Shown: piece by piece, positions 40,519 through 49,481 of the stretch | Layout: each line of letters starts with the position of its first letter | Numbering within the stretch: the first letter of the stretch is position 1 | DNA from: Eubacteriales bacterium | Lineage (GTDB): Bacteria; Bacillota; Clostridia; Tissierellales; GPF-1 | DNA length: 51,479 nt | Assembly: GCA_030625815.1 (NCBI GenBank) | Contig: DAOUQF010000028.1 | Location: 1-51,479, forward strand | Direction of reading: 5' to 3' | Notes under the pieces: generated by a model | Databases searched by the model: none | What the model was told of the DNA's origin: nothing | Seen by the model: the letters and a program-made list of their open reading frames with translations, nothing else | Position numbers and translations under genes: made by a program

Positions 40519-41793
40519 TTATTCGCCTCGAATCGTTGCAACACCTTCGACTGCACGTTGCTGCATGTCTTTTGCTGCATCGGCTGGCGCCTTATCTTGA
40601 TAGAGAACCGCTTCTAATTCTGGCCTCATAGCATCCCATACCGCGCGCATCTCTGCTACGATCGGCATTGGTGTTGTATGTTGGATTGTTGCGATTGACG
40701 CTTTTTGCAATTCATCATTTTTAATCTCCGGCAGATCCCATGCCGCGATTACCGCTGGCGCTTGAGAGTTTGCCAATGCAAATTTCGCATTATTCTCTGC
40801 ACTCATAAAGAAAGTGAAGAATGTTCGAATCGCTTCTGTTTTCGCAGGGTCCATTTCCGCAGAAATCATATACCCTTTTGTTGCGCTGTAGAATGTCATA
40901 TTGTCGCCGCCTGGAAGGACTGGTCCCGGTGCAATGCCAAGATCAATTCCGGCTTCTTGATACGATGTCCATGACCATGCACCATTCAGGATGATTGCCG
41001 CCTTGCCTTGCTTGAATAGGGAATCCGGAATATCATAATCCATTCCTTCGATCCCCAAGCCTTCTTTTGCTCGAACATCTTTTACAAATTGAAGGGCTTT
41101 CACCATGGCGTCATTATCTAATGTAGGGTTATTGTCGGCATCCATAACGCTTCCGCCGTATCCATTATAGAATCCAACAAACCAATATGGCTCTTTCTCG
41201 TTAAACAAGAATCCATATGTTGACTTGTCCGGATTGGTTTCGTCAATCACCTGTACATCTTTTGCACTAGCAACCAACTCTTCCCATGTTTCCGGCGCTT
41301 TGTCAATCATCGCCTTATTGTACAGCATTGCAATTTGATTTCCGTTAATATCAGGTACCGTCCAATATTCGCCTGCGGTAAATCCATCTTTTTTCGCATT
41401 TTCATCCACTGTTGCCAGGAAAGATGCTTCCAAAATATTGGTTACCGGTTGAATCAAACCAGAAACATTGAACAAGCCTACGTTATCTGACGGTCCATAA
41501 ACCAAATCCGGTCCTTGTCCCGCCAAAGAAGCTGTTTGAAAATTGGTGCGAAGCTCTTCTGTCTCATAATGCGTTCTCACGATTGTGATTTCCGGATGCG
41601 CCGCCATAAAGTCGGCCGCCACCGCGTCAAAGACATCTTGCGCCACAGGGTCCATTTGTTCCCATAGGGCAATCTCAACTGGCTCCGTTGCAGCCGCTGG
41701 GGTTTCGCCTCCTGCTGCCGGCTCTTCGCTCGTACAACCCGCAAATAAGGTCAAAGCGAGCAGAACTACTAATACCATTGATAGTTTCTTCAT
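40519..41793 (-). CDS. Maltose/maltodextrin-binding lipoprotein, MalE-like
   Basis: 424 residues. The signal peptide MKKLSMVLVVLLALTLFAGC ends in a lipobox (Cys 20), so it is anchored to the outer face of the membrane. The fold is the family 1 solute-binding type: YGPSDNVGLFNVSGLIQPV, IDKAPETWEELVASAKDV, AAIILNGAWSWTSYQEAGID and the typical F-F-M-S-A-E-N-N-A-K region. It delivers malto-oligosaccharides to the permeases. ATG 41793 follows AAAGGGGAACG; the frame runs 16 codons further upstream, across the promoter-proximal operator, so that start is unlikely. Confidence 0.93.
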   Translation of the reverse strand: MKKLSMVLVVLLALTLFAGCTSEEPAAGGETPAAATEPVEIALWEQMDPVAQDVFDAVAADFMAAHPEITIVRTHYETEELRTNFQTASLAGQGPDLVYGPSDNVGLFNVSGLIQPVTNILEASFLATVDENAKKDGFTAGEYWTVPDINGNQIAMLYNKAMIDKAPETWEELVASAKDVQVIDETNPDKSTYGFLFNEKEPYWFVGFYNGYGGSVMDADNNPTLDNDAMVKALQFVKDVRAKEGLGIEGMDYDIPDSLFKQGKAAIILNGAWSWTSYQEAGIDLGIAPGPVLPGGDNMTFYSATKGYMISAEMDPAKTEAIRTFFTFFMSAENNAKFALANSQAPAVIAAWDLPEIKNDELQKASIATIQHTTPMPIVAEMRAVWDAMRPELEAVLYQDKAPADAAKDMQQRAVEGVATIRGE

Positions 41794-41836
41794 TTTCGTT
41801 CCCCTTTCGATTCTTTTGATTCTTCTTGCACCGCAG

Positions 41837-41850
41837 TGCAATCGTTTGCA
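41837..41850 (-). promoter_or_regulatory. LacI/MalR-type operator of the malE operon
   Basis: TGCAATCGTTTGCA, a near-perfect palindrome matching TGCAAnCGnTTGCA, 12 bp downstream of the -10 box and between it and the ribosome binding site. Confidence 0.8.
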
Positions 41851-41861
41851 TTCACAAGTTC

Positions 41862-41889
41862 ATTATACCATTGCTATTGTTTCTGTCAA
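41862..41889 (-). promoter_or_regulatory. malE operon promoter
   Basis: TTGACA (41889-41884), a 16-bp spacer and TATAAT (41867-41862): both boxes are perfect. Confidence 0.85.
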
Positions 41890-41935
41890 TCCTCTTTTGC
41901 AAGAAATTGCAAAATTTTTCTAAACATTGGACTGA

Positions 41936-41949
41936 TGAATGCGGTTGCA
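41936..41949 (+). promoter_or_regulatory. Possible second, weaker LacI/MalR-type operator
   Basis: TGAATGCGGTTGCA agrees with the TGCAAnCGnTTGCA pattern at most but not all fixed positions. The right half GGTTGCA is intact. It lies 18 bp upstream of the main amylase operator (41967-41980), so it may help bind or loop. Confidence 0.4.
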
Positions 41950-41966
41950 CTCTTATTATCTTTTAA

Positions 41967-42004
41967 TGCAACCGATTGCTTTTCTGTATAAATTTAGATA
42001 GAAT
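41967..42004 (+). promoter_or_regulatory. Alpha-amylase promoter and LacI/MalR-type operator
   Basis: The operator TGCAACCGATTGCT (41967-41980) overlaps the -35 box of TTGCTT (41976-41981), a 17-bp spacer and TAGAAT (41999-42004). The first half matches TGCAAnCG exactly; the last base is T instead of A. Confidence 0.6.
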
Positions 42005-42035
42005 GGACTTACAATCCATACTTAGGAGGCCCTTT

Positions 42036-43457
42036 ATGCGTAAATTCAGCCTGATCCTTGCAATCATTTTTTTTATACCCATTTTATCCGGTTGCACACA
42101 GGCGCAACCGCTTGCACCGACTGATAATATCTACTTTTTACTGGTTGATCGATTTTCCAACGGGGAGTCGGAAGCTACCGATGCATTCTGGGACATCAAT
42201 CCCAACGCCCCGAAATCCTATCACGGCGGCGATCTGCAAGGCGTCATCCAAAAACTCGATTACCTTCAGGAGCTAGGGATCACCGCGATCTGGCTCTCCC
42301 CCGTCGCAGACAATGAAACCGGGGGGTACCACGGCTATTGGATCGAGGATTTCTACCAGGTGGAAGAGCACTTCGGCACCATGAAAGACCTTCAACTTCT
42401 CGTCAATGAAGCCCACAAGCGCGGGTTGAAAATCATCTTGGATCATGTGGTCAATCACACAGGCTACAACAGCCCATGGCTGAAGGACGAAGAAAAAAGC
42501 CAATGGTACAACCCAAGAACCGATATCATCAATTGGTCGGATCCCACACAATTGGAGACAGGCTGGCTGGCCGGACTGCCCGATCTGGATTTTTCCAATC
42601 CCGCGGTTCGCGCCTATATGATCGAGAACACCCTGTGGTGGATTAAAGAAACCGGTGTCGACGGATTTCGACTGGACACCATGCGCCATGTTCCCCATGA
42701 TTTTTGGAATGAATTTTCCACGGCAATCAAGGCGGACTATCCCGATTTCTATCTCCTGGGAGAGGTCTGGACCAATGATGTCAAGCAATTGGAAAGCTAT
42801 CACCTGGAGGGAATTGACGGCCTCACCAACTACTCCCTCTACGAAGGACTCCGCGAGGCTTTCTCCGACGGCGGCGAGAGCTACACCTTGATTCAAGCCC
42901 TTCGAAAAGAGGAGCGCTTAAGCAACCCCGAATGGAACGGACTTTTTATCGACAATCACGACAACGCAAGACTGCTTTCCGTTGGCTCCCATGGAGAAGC
43001 TCATGTGAAGCAGTCCCTGTCCTTCCTCTACACCTATCCCACCATTCCAATCCTCTACTATGGAACCGAATTGGGGCTGGAGGGCGGCACTGATCCCGAT
43101 AATCGCCGCGATATGCCATGGAATCGAGTGGCCGAGCCGCCAGCCGTCTATCAATGGACCAAGGATTTGATTGCCCTGCGGCAATCCATCCTTTCCAAAG
43201 GAGACGCGCAATACCGTGTACTCTCCTATGACCGGTACGCCTTCGCGACCCTCTTGGAAGCAGGGGATCAAACGCTTTTAAGCATCTACAACCTATTGAA
43301 CAAAGAAAAAGAATTCGAAATCGACTTGAGCGAGGTTTCAGGCCTTGAGTTCCCCGTCACCCTAACAAACCCAATGGACGGCACCAGTATTACATTCACC
43401 GCGCCGGTCCAGACCCTGACCCTGCCCGCAAAAGCGGTTATTCTTCTTCAGCCATAA
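42036..43457 (+). CDS. GH13 alpha-amylase-family lipoprotein
   Basis: 473 residues. The lipoprotein signal MRKFSLILAIIFFIPILSGC (Cys 20) anchors it outside the cell. GH13 conserved regions: LDHVVNHTG (I), GVDGFRLDTMRHVP with the catalytic Asp (II), LLGEVWTND with the catalytic Glu (III) and FIDNHDNAR (IV). N-terminal IYFLLVDRFSNG is the usual barrel start; the short C-terminal beta domain is present. It cuts starch or cyclodextrin to malto-oligosaccharides for MalE. ATG 42036 follows TAGGAGGCCCTTT. It is divergent from malE and monocistronic. Confidence 0.93.
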   Translation: MRKFSLILAIIFFIPILSGCTQAQPLAPTDNIYFLLVDRFSNGESEATDAFWDINPNAPKSYHGGDLQGVIQKLDYLQELGITAIWLSPVADNETGGYHGYWIEDFYQVEEHFGTMKDLQLLVNEAHKRGLKIILDHVVNHTGYNSPWLKDEEKSQWYNPRTDIINWSDPTQLETGWLAGLPDLDFSNPAVRAYMIENTLWWIKETGVDGFRLDTMRHVPHDFWNEFSTAIKADYPDFYLLGEVWTNDVKQLESYHLEGIDGLTNYSLYEGLREAFSDGGESYTLIQALRKEERLSNPEWNGLFIDNHDNARLLSVGSHGEAHVKQSLSFLYTYPTIPILYYGTELGLEGGTDPDNRRDMPWNRVAEPPAVYQWTKDLIALRQSILSKGDAQYRVLSYDRYAFATLLEAGDQTLLSIYNLLNKEKEFEIDLSEVSGLEFPVTLTNPMDGTSITFTAPVQTLTLPAKAVILLQP

Positions 43458-43460
43458 GAA

Positions 43461-43487
43461 AAGCCCTCACGACCGTGAGGGCTTTTT
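43461..43487. terminator. Bidirectional terminator between amylase and regulator genes
   Basis: Stem AAGCCCTCACG/CGTGAGGGCTT, with A's on the left and TTTTT on the right, between the converging genes. Confidence 0.85.
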
Positions 43488-44489
43488 CATTACGCGAGAA
43501 GATTCTCGCTCAATAAATTCCGTGTCAATCAGGCAATGAGTGACCTCGCTCTTCTCCTTCAGATTCGTAATCAGCAATTTCGCCGCTTCATATCCCAAGG
43601 CTTCCGCTTTGATGTCCACCGAGGAAATGGCCGGCGTTTTATATTCCGCCAAGATCGTGTTGTTGAATCCCGTCAGGGCAACCTCGTTCTTTCCCAATTC
43701 TAAAAGAGCTTTTTGCACCCCAAAGGCGATTAAATCATCCGTCGTCACAATGGCATCCACCTCCGCTCTTTCAAAGAGTTCCTTGGCCGCTCCGTACCCC
43801 GCCTTTTCCGTATAGTCTCGCTCCACCACCCACTCTTGTCGAAATGGAATCCCATAGTGTTTCAAGGCTTTTTGGTAGCCGCGCAGGCGATACCGCGTTA
43901 CCGCAAATTCATGGGGGCCGCCAATAAAGGCAATCCGTTTATGTCCCTTCTCCACAAGACTGGCAACCACCTCATACATGGCGTTGCTGTTGTTGTTGTC
44001 CACCCAAAGAATTTCATCCCCATGTTCTTCCGGGGTTCCGATGACAACAAAGTGATGCTGTTTTGCCCGCAAAAATTCGACGCATCGATCATTCTCTCGA
44101 ATGGTTGTCAAGATGACGCCGTCCACCCACTTGCTGTGCAACAATTCATCCAGCATTTTGATTTCCTGCTCCTCATGATCCGTATAGCTATAGAGAATAT
44201 AATAGCCCGCCTTTTGCGCGTAGCGGCTGATTCCCCGCATCACCTGCACATAGAAGGGATTCTGAAGCAAATCTTCATCATTGTTGGGCAAAAGCAGCCC
44301 CAGGATTTTAGTTGATTTATTGGCAAGAGACCTGGCAATGGCATTGGGGCGATACTGCAAGGTTTCCATCGCCTCCAAGACTCGGTCTTTCGTCGCTTGT
44401 GATATTTTTGGATGATCCGCGATGACACGCGAAACAGTCGAGGGGGAAACCCCTGCCATTTTCGCAACATCTTTTATCGTACTCGGCAT
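43467..44489 (-). CDS. LacI-family transcription regulator of the maltose island (MalR-like)
   Basis: 340 residues. The N-terminal LacI HTH and hinge helix are clear: TIKDVAKMAGVSPSTVSRVI, then RPNAIARSLANKSTK (minor-groove hinge). The periplasmic-binding-like effector domain follows, with LGLLLPNNDEDLLQNPFY, VIGTPEEHGDEILWVDNNN and VTTDDLIAFG. It probably represses the maltose genes in the absence of maltose or maltodextrin. Operators TGCAAnCGnTTGCA lie before GH65, malE and amylase and, in weaker form, before its own gene (autoregulation). ATG 44489 follows GGAGGTAAATT. Confidence 0.93.
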   Translation of the reverse strand: MPSTIKDVAKMAGVSPSTVSRVIADHPKISQATKDRVLEAMETLQYRPNAIARSLANKSTKILGLLLPNNDEDLLQNPFYVQVMRGISRYAQKAGYYILYSYTDHEEQEIKMLDELLHSKWVDGVILTTIRENDRCVEFLRAKQHHFVVIGTPEEHGDEILWVDNNNSNAMYEVVASLVEKGHKRIAFIGGPHEFAVTRYRLRGYQKALKHYGIPFRQEWVVERDYTEKAGYGAAKELFERAEVDAIVTTDDLIAFGVQKALLELGKNEVALTGFNNTILAEYKTPAISSVDIKAEALGYEAAKLLITNLKEKSEVTHCLIDTEFIERESSRVMKKPSRS

Positions 44490-44501
44490 AATTTACCTCC
44501 A

Positions 44502-44515
44502 TGGTACCGTTTGCA
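44502..44515 (-). promoter_or_regulatory. Autoregulatory operator of the LacI-family gene
   Basis: TGGTACCGTTTGCA differs from TGCAATCGTTTGCA at three bases, all in the left half. It lies between the -10 box and the start codon. Confidence 0.5.
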
Positions 44516-44518
44516 CTC

Positions 44519-44546
44519 ATTATACCACGTCTTCGTTTCCCCACAA
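44519..44546 (-). promoter_or_regulatory. Promoter of the LacI-family gene
   Basis: TTGTGG (44546-44541), a 16-bp spacer and a perfect TATAAT (44524-44519). Confidence 0.65.
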
Positions 44547-44548
44547 AA

Positions 44549-44574
44549 TAAAACTCCGGGAAGCCCGGAGTTTC
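44549..44574 (-). terminator. Terminator of the aldo/keto reductase gene
   Basis: Stem AAACTCCGGG/CCCGGAGTTT (44551-44573) followed on the minus strand by TATTTTG. It overlaps the promoter region of the LacI-family gene, whose transcription starts just beyond it. Confidence 0.7.
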
Positions 44575-44576
44575 AA

Positions 44577-45716
44577 TCATTCGCCAAACAATTCAACGAC
44601 TTTTTTCAGTTCCTTGCGGATCTCAATCCCCTGCGGACAATGGGATTCGCAAATTCCGCATTCCACACAATTCGACGCCGCCTGGGACGAACCCACAAAT
44701 CGCAGATAATTCCTCTTCGCTCCCGCTTCGTCGGAAAACAACGAGGCATTGTTGTAGTACTCGAAACATCCAGGAATGTCGACTCCATGCGGGCAAGGAA
44801 CGCAATACTTGCATCCCGTGCAATCCACCCTGATCTTTTCTTGCAAGATCCCCTGCACCTGCTTGAGAATAGCAGCATCCGCCTCGGTCAAATTGCCGAC
44901 CTTCCCACCCTTCGCGGTTTCCAAATTCTCTTTGATCTGCTCCAGATCCGACATGCCGCTTAAAACCAGACTTACTTCCGGACGATTCCACAGATAGCGA
45001 AACCCCCATGCCGCCGCGGTTTTGGGCTCTTCGCTGGTTTCAAACAGCGCCACCGCTTCCGGAGGAAGGCTGTTCACCAGCCGGCCGCCCCGCAAGGGCT
45101 CCATCACAATCACACCCAGTCCGCGCCTTGCCGCAAATTCCAGCCCTTGAATTCCCGCCTGATAGTGCTCATCGAGATAATTCAATTGAATCTGGCAGAA
45201 TTCCCAGGGATACGCCTCAATGATTTCCTGAAAAAGATCGAAGCTATCGTGGAACGAAAACCCCACATGGCGTATCTTCCCAGATGCAAGCGCTTCATCT
45301 AAAAACTCAAAAATTCCATGTTCCTTTACCTGTGCCCACAATTTTTTCGTCAAGGTGTGCACCAGGTAATAGTCGATATGATCCGTCTGCAACCGCTCCA
45401 ATTGCTGATCCAGGTATCGATCCATATCCTCTCGGGAATGAATCAGCCAGCTTGGCAATTTCGTCGCCAAATGAATCTGCTCCCGAATCCCCAGGGCCTG
45501 AATCGCTCGTCCCACCACCGGTTCGCTTTCCCCGCCATGGTATGGCCAGGCCGTATCGATGTAATTCACTCCGCCCTCAACTGCCACGCGCATCATTTCT
45601 TGCACCTGTTCCTCATCGATTTCCTTGGTGCTTTCGCCCTTTAGCGGAAACCGCATGCACCCCATTCCCAAAACCGAAACAAGTTCTTGGCCCTTGCCAA
45701 ACACCCTAGTTTCCAT
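44577..45716 (-). CDS. Aldo/keto reductase with C-terminal 4Fe-4S domain
   Basis: 379 residues. The AKR TIM barrel opens with VLGMGCMRFPL and contains the catalytic Asp/Tyr in YIDTAWPYHGGESEP, Lys in ATKLPSW and His in YYLVHTLTK. After about residue 280 a ferredoxin-like module follows, with DCTGCKYCVPCPHGVDIP and SNCVECGICESHCPQGIEI, enough cysteines for two [4Fe-4S] clusters. This fusion is common in anaerobes; electrons may come from ferredoxin instead of NADPH alone. ATG 45716 follows AAAGGGGAGTGGAAAG. It overlaps the GNAT stop and is co-transcribed. Confidence 0.9.
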   Translation of the reverse strand: METRVFGKGQELVSVLGMGCMRFPLKGESTKEIDEEQVQEMMRVAVEGGVNYIDTAWPYHGGESEPVVGRAIQALGIREQIHLATKLPSWLIHSREDMDRYLDQQLERLQTDHIDYYLVHTLTKKLWAQVKEHGIFEFLDEALASGKIRHVGFSFHDSFDLFQEIIEAYPWEFCQIQLNYLDEHYQAGIQGLEFAARRGLGVIVMEPLRGGRLVNSLPPEAVALFETSEEPKTAAAWGFRYLWNRPEVSLVLSGMSDLEQIKENLETAKGGKVGNLTEADAAILKQVQGILQEKIRVDCTGCKYCVPCPHGVDIPGCFEYYNNASLFSDEAGAKRNYLRFVGSSQAASNCVECGICESHCPQGIEIRKELKKVVELFGE

Positions 45717-46281
45717 CTTTCCACTCCCCTTTCCACTCCTCAATGATCATCGCATAGTGAAGGTGATCTTCCCATTCACCATGGATTTTTAAGTATCGTT
45801 TTGCCAAGCCCTCTTCCCGGAATCCAAGTTTTTCCAACACGCGGCGGCTCGCCTGATTATTCGGCATCACATTCGCCTCAATCCGATGAAGATGAAGCTG
45901 TTGAAATGCAAGGGGAATCGCCGCAGTCAATCCCTCTGTCATCATCCCTTGCCGCTCGAAATCCCGATCCAGACGATAGCCCAAAAAACAGGATTGAAAC
46001 GCGCCTCGAACCACGCTGGAAAAACGAATCGAGCCAATCACTCGCTTGGGACGGCTCTTTTCAAAGAGCCACAACCGCAGAGCCCACCCTTCCCGCCACT
46101 CTAAAAGATCATTCTTCATCAATTCCTTCTGCGCCGCTTTCGTAAAGAAAGCAGTCGGTTGAGTGGGCTCAAAGGGTGCCAAAAAAGACTGATTTCGCAA
46201 AAAGTACGCAACAATCTCCCCAAGATCTTCAGATGCTCCAGTCCTCAAAATCAATCGGTCCGTTTCAATTCGTATCGTCAT
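45706..46281 (-). CDS. GNAT-family N-acetyltransferase (RimJ/RimL-like)
   Basis: About 191 residues. Starts TIRIETDRLILRTG, the standard opening of the RimJ/RimL group; acetyl-CoA binding region RDFERQGMMTEGLTAAIPLAF; substrate-side NNQASRRVLEKLGFREEG and the C-terminal EDHLHYAMI. It acetylates a protein N-terminus or a small amine; the target is not visible. ATG 46281 (GGGAGGCTGTCG ahead) overlaps the GGDEF-EAL stop by 17 bp, so the three genes 46265-49366, 45706-46281 and 44577-45716 form one operon. Confidence 0.88.
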   Translation of the reverse strand: MTIRIETDRLILRTGASEDLGEIVAYFLRNQSFLAPFEPTQPTAFFTKAAQKELMKNDLLEWREGWALRLWLFEKSRPKRVIGSIRFSSVVRGAFQSCFLGYRLDRDFERQGMMTEGLTAAIPLAFQQLHLHRIEANVMPNNQASRRVLEKLGFREEGLAKRYLKIHGEWEDHLHYAMIIEEWKGEWKDGN

Positions 46282-49200
46282 CGACAGCCTCCCCATGCAT
46301 TTTCTCTATCAAACGAATCAAGTCATTGATTGCCATTGGTCTTGCATAATAATAACCTTGAATCAGACACTTCATTTCAGTCAAGAACTTCGCCTCTTCC
46401 TCCACTTCAACCCCTTCAGCCACCAATTGATATCCAAATCGCTTGGATAGCATTACAATGGATTGAACAATCTCGCGATGTTCCGGGTTCTGATCGATCT
46501 GATGGACAAAATACTGATCCACCTTTAAAATATCGGCTGAGATCTTGCTCAATTGCGCAAGATTCGCATATCCCTGTCCAAAATCGTCAATGGCAATTTG
46601 AACGCCCTCCTGCCGGGCATCTCGCAAGAACTCATCAATCTGCGTTCCGTCTGTGAACGGCAGGGTTTCCGTGAATTCCAACACCAAACGCTCCGGCGCG
46701 ATCTGATACTCCCGCAAAATCGCTTGCACTTCTCCAAAAAAATCTTGAAGTTCCAATTGACTCACCGATACATTCACATGCATGGAAATGGATTTCGGCA
46801 ATTTCGTTAGATCTTTCATCGCTTGACGGATCACCCAACGTCCAATGGGATGAATATACCCCATCGATTCTGCCAATGGGATAAATCTAAGCGGCGATAC
46901 AATTCCCAATTTAGGATGATTCCAACGAATCAACGCCTCCGCTGCAACAACCTTTTTTTCCTCCCCGTCGACAATCGGTTGATACTTCAAGAAAAACTCG
47001 TTCTGTTCCATCCCCCGCTTCATCGATGTCATCAATTCATAGCTGTCATTGGCGACGGCCTTCATTTTTTCCCGATAGGCAACAATTTGATTCTTTTGCC
47101 CGCGCCGTCCGGAACTCATGGCAAGATCCGCACAGGTCAGAAGCTCCGGAATCCCCTTTGCATCTCTTGGATATCGCGCAATTCCCACCGATGCGGTGAC
47201 TTCCACTTCTTCCTCCCCAACCTGATAAGGTTTCTCAAACAATCCTTTGATTCGCATCAAAGACTCATTGCGTTCCTCGTCGCTCATATTGAAGCAGCAA
47301 ATCGAAAACTCATCCCCGCCCAATCGGCTGATCAAGACATTCGGAAAAGCCGCCTTAAGTCGATTCGAGATTTGCTTGAATACCTCGTCTCCAAAATAAT
47401 GTCCGAATCGATCGTTCAACGCCTTCATATGATTGAGATTCAATATATACAGCGTCGCGGAATCCGACTTTACCAACTCCGCTTCCGCCTGTTCAAAGTA
47501 AGTGCTCCGGTTTAACAATCCCGTCAATCGATCTTTTTGAGAGATTTCGATCAACAATCGTTCCTGTTGCTTGCGCGCTGTAATCTCTTCCATCATTCCC
47601 ACATAATTCAACACTTCCTGCTTATTGTACACGGCAAAGATCGAAAAGGAAAACACACGATAGCTTTCCGCTTCTTTGCAAGAGAGTTCTCCCGCCCAAT
47701 ACCCCGTGGTTTTTAATTCTTCCCAAATTTCCTCGCTCCCCGCCAGGGGCTCAAGGGCCAATCGAATGGATATTCCCTGCAATCGGCTCCGGGTCCGCTG
47801 AATCAAGTCCAAAAAGGCTTGATTCAGCCATACCAGGCGCAATTCTCGATCGGCAATAAGGATGCCGGATCGATTGGATTCCAAGGTCTCCTTATAGACC
47901 GACAAGACTTGCTCCAATTTCCGTTCATGACTTTCATCTGAAAACAAAACATAAGCGCCAAGTTTTTGATCCTGATCTACAATTAAATTCAGGCGAGCGC
48001 GGATAAACGGATATTCCGCCAATTCATATTCATCGGGCTGATTTTCCTTCCACCGTCCGATTACTTGATGAAGCTGAGGCTTCCCACTGATATTTTCCAG
48101 CTGAAACATCTTCAGAAAGGGACGATTGCTCTGTACAATTCGATTTTCCTCATCCAAAATGACCGCCGGAAATTCAACCGCCTCAAAAAAAGATAAAAAT
48201 CGCAGATTCTTTTCGTGCAGCAAATTTGCAGTCTTTGATTTCATTCGCAGCAAAATGACCAGGAAAAAAAGAACTACCACGCCAAGAATCGCAAGGCCCA
48301 TAATTATCAAATAAAGCTCTCGATACGCCTGCGAGAACGGAATCGGTTTGTAAAGAATCTCGCTGCCCGCCGGCAATTGCTCTTCCTTAATTAAAAATCG
48401 TTCCATCTCCCGATAGTCGAACTGATATCGATTGGTTTCATCTCCATTTAAAACCGGGAAATCTTCGATCGGTTCTCCCGCCAAGATTGAAAGGGCTCGA
48501 TTTGCGGTTTCTTCCCCATATGCGGCATAATTGACAACCTTTCCACCCATGGCGCCCTTCCCAAGCCCAAATTCATAGGGACTGAATACCGGTGCAACCT
48601 GCTGTCTCAACAGGGACATCACATCATCAAAATCTCGCCGGCTTCCCTCCATATCCACATAGGAGGACAATAAAAAGATCACATCATTTCCTTGTACGGT
48701 TTGCAATTCCCCCTCTATCTGTGAAAAGGTAAGTTCCGAAGCTCGGAGTTCTCGGGTTTGAATCTGTGGAAATTGCTCCAGCGCAGTCACAAAGGCTTGA
48801 TACTCCGCAACACCCGTTGGTGTTTGATCCCTCAATACAATCAATTCATCCATTTTCGGAAAAAGCTCGGAAATCAGCGACAATTGCGCATCCATGGATG
48901 GCCGTTCGACAATCCCCGTGATATGATCACAGGCTTTCAACGCATAGACCAGTTCTTCCGAATTCACTCCCATAAACAAAGTCGGCACTGGGCCGAATAG
49001 GTTCTTATGATAATCCGCAATAAATTTCAGCGCAGTGTCATCGGAAACAACAACCAGGTCATAGGGTTCCCGATTCTCTAGCTTATAGGCAAGCGTCTGA
49101 TAAAATCGAGCCAAGTATTCCTCGTCGTAGATGCGCTTGGTATCCATAAACTCCATATGCATAGTCACCTCGGAATCTTGAAATCCCGCTTCCAGCCCAG

Positions 49201-49366
49201 ACAAAAATGGTTCAGTTGTTGGAAAATCAAGGCTGTAAGAAAACAAAATCAAGACACGAGGATTAGAATCCAGTACCGCCTCATTCTTCAGCGACCAAAC
49301 TCCAGAAGGCATCAAAAATAAAAGGATTCCGATCCATATACAAATTAGACTCTGGAATTTTTTCAT
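46265..49366 (-). CDS. Sensor GGDEF-EAL protein (cyclic-di-GMP synthesis/turnover)
   Basis: 1033 residues. A signal peptide (about 8-25) is followed by an extracytoplasmic ABC-substrate-binding-like domain (about 37-325: VLILFSYSLDFPTTEPFLSG, LVVVSDDTALKFI). A transmembrane helix lies at about 348-370. Two PAS-like regions (about 390-490 and 500-610) precede a GGDEF domain with intact RLGGDEFSI (near 683) and an EAL domain with intact AAEALIRW (near 805), NVSVSQLEL, DDFGQGYAN and KVDQYFV. Both catalytic motifs look complete, so it may both make and break c-di-GMP under control of an external ligand. It is the first gene of a three-gene operon; no close promoter was called. ATG 49366 follows AAGGCGGTGTTGAA. 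Confidence 0.92.
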   Translation of the reverse strand: MKKFQSLICIWIGILLFLMPSGVWSLKNEAVLDSNPRVLILFSYSLDFPTTEPFLSGLEAGFQDSEVTMHMEFMDTKRIYDEEYLARFYQTLAYKLENREPYDLVVVSDDTALKFIADYHKNLFGPVPTLFMGVNSEELVYALKACDHITGIVERPSMDAQLSLISELFPKMDELIVLRDQTPTGVAEYQAFVTALEQFPQIQTRELRASELTFSQIEGELQTVQGNDVIFLLSSYVDMEGSRRDFDDVMSLLRQQVAPVFSPYEFGLGKGAMGGKVVNYAAYGEETANRALSILAGEPIEDFPVLNGDETNRYQFDYREMERFLIKEEQLPAGSEILYKPIPFSQAYRELYLIIMGLAILGVVVLFFLVILLRMKSKTANLLHEKNLRFLSFFEAVEFPAVILDEENRIVQSNRPFLKMFQLENISGKPQLHQVIGRWKENQPDEYELAEYPFIRARLNLIVDQDQKLGAYVLFSDESHERKLEQVLSVYKETLESNRSGILIADRELRLVWLNQAFLDLIQRTRSRLQGISIRLALEPLAGSEEIWEELKTTGYWAGELSCKEAESYRVFSFSIFAVYNKQEVLNYVGMMEEITARKQQERLLIEISQKDRLTGLLNRSTYFEQAEAELVKSDSATLYILNLNHMKALNDRFGHYFGDEVFKQISNRLKAAFPNVLISRLGGDEFSICCFNMSDEERNESLMRIKGLFEKPYQVGEEEVEVTASVGIARYPRDAKGIPELLTCADLAMSSGRRGQKNQIVAYREKMKAVANDSYELMTSMKRGMEQNEFFLKYQPIVDGEEKKVVAAEALIRWNHPKLGIVSPLRFIPLAESMGYIHPIGRWVIRQAMKDLTKLPKSISMHVNVSVSQLELQDFFGEVQAILREYQIAPERLVLEFTETLPFTDGTQIDEFLRDARQEGVQIAIDDFGQGYANLAQLSKISADILKVDQYFVHQIDQNPEHREIVQSIVMLSKRFGYQLVAEGVEVEEEAKFLTEMKCLIQGYYYARPMAINDLIRLIEKMHGEAVDDDTN

Positions 49367-49423
49367 TTCAACACCGCCTTCATCCCTTTATATCAGATAT
49401 GTACCCCGGAAAAATCCCGAACA

Positions 49424-49458
49424 GCAAAAAAGCACCCGGAAAAATCCGGGTGCTTTCT
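49424..49458. terminator. Terminator after the rhodanese array gene
   Basis: Perfect stem AGCACCCGGA/TCCGGGTGCT (49431-49454) with A's on the left; on the minus strand it ends in TTTTTTG. It separates the array from the GGDEF-EAL gene. Confidence 0.85.
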
Positions 49459-49481
49459 CTAAATTGGATGATATCAACAGA

